Part shown: piece by piece, positions 7,711 to 10,277 of the stretch
Layout: each line of letters begins with the position of its first letter
How positions within the stretch are numbered: the stretch's first letter is position 1
Origin: Actinomycetota bacterium
GTDB lineage: Bacteria > Actinomycetota > Coriobacteriia > Coriobacteriales > RUG844
Length of the DNA: 10,277 bases
Direction: 5' to 3'
Assembly: GCA_013335845.1 (NCBI GenBank)
Contig: JAAXUU010000024.1
Location: 1 to 10,277, forward strand
Notes under the pieces: model-generated
Database searches by the model: none
The model's input: the letters and a program-made list of their open reading frames with translations, nothing else
Told to the model about the DNA's origin: nothing
Translations under genes and position numbers: made by a program

Positions 7711-7744
7711 GGGAAACCCCGCAAACGCGAGATTTCCCTTGATT
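7705..7744 (-). terminator. Candidate hcp transcription terminator hairpin
   Basis: AATCAAGGGAAA (7705-7716) pairs perfectly with TTTCCCTTGATT (7733-7744) around a 16-base loop, which can itself form a small CGC/GCG stem. It begins about 50 bases after the hcp stop in the direction of hcp transcription. The following minus-strand sequence is only moderately T-rich (TCGGTCTCTTTT), so this is not a textbook intrinsic terminator. The right arm can alternatively pair with the repeat at 7654-7664 over 11 bp. Confidence 0.45.
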
Positions 7745-7792
7745 CCCATAGCGCTACCAAATAGCAGCGCTTAGAAGAAGAGCCGTTTGAAA

Positions 7793-9361
7793 CTACCCGA
7801 GAATCTTCTTCAGATCCTCCTCGGGAGTGCTGATCGGGCTGATGTTGAAGTTCTCGACTAAGAAGTTCAGCACGTTCGGCGATATGAAGGCGGGAAGTGT
7901 CGGGCCGAGGTAGATGTCCTTGATTCCCAAGTGAAGAAGCGTCAATAGAATACAAACGGCTTTCTGCTCGTACCATGACAGCACCATCGATAACGGAAGA
8001 TCGTTCACACCGCACTCGAAAGCATCGGCAAGGGCGACCGCGACTTTGATCGCGCTGTATGCATCGTTGCACTGCCCCATGTCCATGATTCTGGGAAGTC
8101 CTCCGATCGTTCCAAGATCCAAGTCATTGAAACGATATTTACCACAGGCGAGAGTCAAGATGACTGAATCCGCAGGTGTCTGCTTGACGAACTCCGTGTA
8201 GTAGTTGCGGCCCGTGCGCGCACCATCACAACCACCGACGAGGAAGAAATGTTTGATAGCCCCCGCTTTTACTGCATCGATGACGACATCGGCGACAGAT
8301 AGCACCGTTCCGTGTCCAAAACCGGTAGTTACCTCAGTACCGCCATTGATACCGGTGAACGTGGTATCCTCGGCATATCCACCTAGCTCCAACGCCTTCT
8401 CGATGACAGGCATGAAGTCTTTATCCTCACCGATGTGAACGACGCCGGGGAACGAAACGACTTCGGTCGTGAAAACCCTATCCTTATAGCTGTCCCTCGG
8501 AGGCATGAGACAATTGGTGGTGAATAGAATCGGAGCTGGGATATCGGAGAATTCCTTCTGTTGATTCTGCCACGCAGTCCCGAAGTTACCCTTCAAGTGC
8601 GTATACGCTTTAAGCTTGGGGTATGCATGTGCGGGCAACATCTCACCATGAGTGTAGATATTGATACCCTTGCCTTCGGTCTGCTCGAGAAGAAGTTCCA
8701 GATCCTTAAGATCATGACCGGTTATGACGATGAACGGACCTTGCTCCACTGTCAGGGGAACGGTTGTAGGAACGGGAGTGCCGTACGTCTTCGTGTTGGC
8801 TTCGTCGAGCATTGCCATACATTTGAGGTTGATGGCACCGACTTCCAAGACGATGGGGAGAAGTTCATCCATGCCCCAGTCTTCGCCGATCGCAGCCATG
8901 GCTTTGTAGAAGAAATCGTTTACCTCGTCGTCGGAATAGCCGAGTATCAACGCATGATACGCGTAGGCGGCAACGCCACGGATACCGAATAGAATGAGAC
9001 TTTTCAGCGACCGAACATCCTCGTTCGCCTCCCAAAGACCAACCATATCATAATACGTACTTGTCCCGACAGAGGGATCGAGAGCATCGATCTCTTTCTG
9101 GACCGCTTCGACCATTGCATTCGTGGTTTCTTCGTCGAAGTTCACGTTTGTGATGGTCGTGAAAAGCCCTTCCATCATGACTTTATGGGTGCTCGCCGTA
9201 GGTTTGTGGCCATCGACTGCGCGAGCTAGACCGATGAGAGCACCGGTAAGTTTATCTTGCAGATTCGCTTCACCGGCAGATTTTCCACACGTGCCGACAT
9301 TGCCCGTACAACCGCCGCCCTTGCCGGTCTGCTCACATTGAAAACAGAACATGTTCTCCAT
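7793..9361 (-). CDS. hcp: Hybrid-cluster protein (hydroxylamine reductase/NO reductase), Hcp
   Basis: Hcp reduces hydroxylamine to ammonia in vitro. In cells it is linked to nitric-oxide detoxification and protein S-nitrosylation in anaerobes. The N-terminus MENMFCFQCEQTGKG carries the first-cluster cysteines Cys6, Cys9, Cys18 and Cys25. The C-x2-C-x8-C spacing is that of the strict-anaerobe class with a [4Fe-4S] cluster. All seven expected hybrid-cluster ligands are present: His216 (TGHDLKDLE), Glu240 (THGEMLPAH), Cys284 (TTNCLMPP), Cys378 (GGCDGAR), Cys406 (LACGKYRFND), Cys431 (GQCNDAYSA) and Glu465 (WYEQKA). The 522-aa length fits class I. The start chosen is ATG 9361, because GAGGAAGGA lies six bases upstream; an ATG seven codons earlier lacks one. 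The gene follows the iron-sulfur protein gene by 24 bp, so the two probably form one transcript. Confidence 0.97.
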   Translation of the reverse strand: MENMFCFQCEQTGKGGGCTGNVGTCGKSAGEANLQDKLTGALIGLARAVDGHKPTASTHKVMMEGLFTTITNVNFDEETTNAMVEAVQKEIDALDPSVGTSTYYDMVGLWEANEDVRSLKSLILFGIRGVAAYAYHALILGYSDDEVNDFFYKAMAAIGEDWGMDELLPIVLEVGAINLKCMAMLDEANTKTYGTPVPTTVPLTVEQGPFIVITGHDLKDLELLLEQTEGKGINIYTHGEMLPAHAYPKLKAYTHLKGNFGTAWQNQQKEFSDIPAPILFTTNCLMPPRDSYKDRVFTTEVVSFPGVVHIGEDKDFMPVIEKALELGGYAEDTTFTGINGGTEVTTGFGHGTVLSVADVVIDAVKAGAIKHFFLVGGCDGARTGRNYYTEFVKQTPADSVILTLACGKYRFNDLDLGTIGGLPRIMDMGQCNDAYSAIKVAVALADAFECGVNDLPLSMVLSWYEQKAVCILLTLLHLGIKDIYLGPTLPAFISPNVLNFLVENFNISPISTPEEDLKKILG

Positions 9362-9385
9362 TTTGTATCCTTCCTCTCGCATTTG

Positions 9386-10087
9386 CTAATCCAGTATTTT
9401 CCCATCGGTGGAAATAGTGACGACTTGCCACGGAATGAACTTCCCGCTATTTTGAAGAGCCGTTTTAGCAGCATGTTCGAGACCACCGCAGCAAGGAACT
9501 TCCATACGCACGATCGTGAGGCTCTTGATCGAGTTGTTCTTAATGATCGCCGTCAGCTTTTCGGTATAGTCACCCGCATCGAGCTTGGGGCAACCGATCA
9601 GCGTGACGTGGTTCTTGATGAATCGGTTATGGAAATCCCCATAGGCATAGGCGGTGCAGTCGGCCGCGATGAGAAGATTGGCATCGTTGAAGTAGGATGC
9701 ATTCTCGGGCAGTAGTTTGATCTGCACCGGCCATTGCGAAAGTTGACTGGCAACATCGCCGCTTCCACTCGAAGGCATTGGTGTTTCGTGTCTTTCGATT
9801 GACTTTGCTTGGGTTCCGGGACAACCACAGGGCAATGGCTCGATAGTTGCTTTTGCTTGATTGGCTTTGACCGCAGCTTCGTCATACTCCGGCGCTTCAC
9901 GCTCTTCGAATGCTATCGCGCCCGTCGGACAGGTTGGGAGACAATCGCCTAAACCATCACAGTAATCATCACGAAGCAACCTTGCCTTACCTTCGATGAT
10001 ACCGATAGCACCCTCGTGACATGCATCGGCACAGATTCCACAACCCGTGCATGCATCCTCGTCGATTTTGATCACTCGCCTTAGCAT
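9386..10087 (-). CDS. Ferredoxin-like 4Fe-4S protein, hcp-associated
   Basis: This is a cytoplasmic iron-sulfur protein of 233 aa, of the kind found next to hcp in anaerobes. It probably passes electrons to Hcp, but the role is inferred from context. The N-terminal bacterial-ferredoxin domain has cluster 1 Cys13, Cys16, Cys19, Cys23 (ACTGCGICADACHEGA). Cluster 2 is YCDGLGDCLPTCPTGAI with Cys43, Cys49 and Cys53; the second Cys position is Leu46. A linker with PCGCPGT (Cys87, Cys89) follows. The C-terminal domain has SQLSQWPVQIKLLPENA, ADCTAYAYGDFH (Cys144), LIGCPKLD (Cys166) and RMEVPCCGGLEHA (Cys199, Cys200). The ATG at 10087 is chosen, with AAGGGG eight bases upstream; the in-frame GTG at 10096 abuts that site and is too close. 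It is the first gene of the unit with hcp. Confidence 0.92.
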   Translation of the reverse strand: MLRRVIKIDEDACTGCGICADACHEGAIGIIEGKARLLRDDYCDGLGDCLPTCPTGAIAFEEREAPEYDEAAVKANQAKATIEPLPCGCPGTQAKSIERHETPMPSSGSGDVASQLSQWPVQIKLLPENASYFNDANLLIAADCTAYAYGDFHNRFIKNHVTLIGCPKLDAGDYTEKLTAIIKNNSIKSLTIVRMEVPCCGGLEHAAKTALQNSGKFIPWQVVTISTDGKILD

Positions 10088-10171
10088 TTGATTCACCCCT
10101 TCGCTTTCTTCTTATGAACTACTCGCCTCTCGATAGCACTCACTCTTGCCGTCGAGCTCAAATAAAACAAC

Positions 10172-10199
10172 TTGCGAACAATGGATAATCTACTATACT
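10172..10199 (+). promoter_or_regulatory. Candidate promoter of the divergent plus-strand gene
   Basis: TTGCGA (10172-10177), a 16-base spacer and TATACT (10194-10199) form a good sigma-70-like pair. Transcription would start near 10206 and run through the palindrome at 10215-10228 into the ATG at 10243. Its -10 box overlaps the oppositely directed -10 box. Confidence 0.5.
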
Positions 10200-10220
10200 A
10201 AAAAGCAAGATTCGGTTGTA
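10192..10220 (-). promoter_or_regulatory. Candidate promoter of the ferredoxin-hcp unit
   Basis: On the minus strand TATAGT (10197-10192) is a five-of-six -10 box. Seventeen bases upstream is TACAAC, a poor -35 that is also one arm of the palindrome at 10215-10228. A weak -35 replaced by a regulator site is typical of activator-dependent promoters. Initiation near 10185 would leave a leader of about 100 bases before the ATG at 10087. Confidence 0.45.
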
Positions 10221-10228
10221 TTTACAAC
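10215..10228. promoter_or_regulatory. Palindromic operator candidate GTTGTA-TT-TACAAC
   Basis: This is a perfect 6-2-6 inverted repeat in the divergent intergenic region. The outer TTG...CAA is shared with CRP/FNR-family operators such as those of FNR and HcpR, but the inner bases do not match either consensus as I know it. It sits over the -35 of the hcp unit and just downstream of the plus-strand promoter. It could therefore activate one direction and repress the other. Confidence 0.45.
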
Positions 10229-10242
10229 GTATTGAGGAAATA

Positions 10243-10277
10243 ATGAAAACAACGCCGGAACTGGTATCGCATACACC
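10243..10277 (+). CDS. Start of a divergent gene, unidentified (11 codons)
   Basis: ATG at 10243 is preceded by TTGAGGAAATA, with GAGG five bases upstream. It opens a frame MKTTPELVSHT that runs off the right edge. Too little is present to identify it. A regulator next to and divergent from hcp would often be a CRP/FNR-type (HcpR-like) protein, which would suit the operator in front of it. That is a guess from context, not from this peptide. Confidence 0.5.
   Translation, partial: MKTTPELVSHT

Noticed and set aside
9362..9382. Hcp start seven codons upstream at 9382
   Set aside because: The ribosome binding site GAGGAAGGA lies inside that extension, and Hcp proteins usually start close to the first CxxC.
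10088..10096. GTG at 10096 as start of the ferredoxin-like gene
   Set aside because: The AAGGGG site runs straight into this GTG, leaving no spacer. The ATG at 10087 has an eight-base spacer.

Overview
The window reads as a chromosomal segment of an anaerobic, probably Gram-positive bacterium. I favour an actinobacterium of the Coriobacteriia type. Three things point that way: the gene order rimP-nusA-rnpM(ylxR)-infB-rbfA-nrnA-truB(-ribF) with no ylxQ between rnpM and infB, a long Ala/Glu/Lys-rich IF-2 N-terminus, and a hybrid-cluster protein of the strict-anaerobe type. This assignment is an inference and no database was searched. Almost everything is on the minus strand, and there are no tRNA, rRNA, CRISPR or transposase signals.

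Layout on the minus strand, from the right end leftwards. Positions 10243-10277 hold only the first codons of an unidentified plus-strand gene. It is divergent from a two-gene minus-strand unit: a ferredoxin-like iron-sulfur protein (9386-10087) and the hybrid-cluster protein Hcp (7793-9361). The divergent intergenic region has interleaved candidate -10 boxes and a perfect 6-2-6 palindrome, as expected of a shared promoter and operator. Downstream of hcp, positions 7461-7792 are non-coding: a hairpin and a set of GGAATCAA repeats near hcp, then a candidate promoter, an inverted repeat, a possible attenuator and a perfect Shine-Dalgarno in front of rimP.

Positions 372-7460 are a tightly packed transcription/translation operon: rimP (30S maturation), nusA (elongation/termination), rnpM (RNA-binding, RNase P modulator family), infB (IF-2), rbfA (30S maturation), nrnA (nano-RNA/pAp phosphatase) and truB (tRNA Psi55 synthase). 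Spacings range from +39 to -20 bp, so co-transcription is likely. NusA carries an unusual acidic tail ending in a Cys/Cys/Cys/His motif.

The left end is abnormal. After truB the next gene starts as ribF (GTG at 385, good ribosome binding site, motif AIGAFDGV) but stops being ribF after about 32 codons. From there leftwards the DNA instead encodes, on the plus strand, part of an unrelated Lys/Pro/Ala-rich protein. The switch falls in a 20-base stretch that can encode both the ribF motif (minus) and LNAVERA (plus). I read this as a chimeric assembly join or a rearrangement through a short inverted homology. No clearly new multi-gene system is visible.
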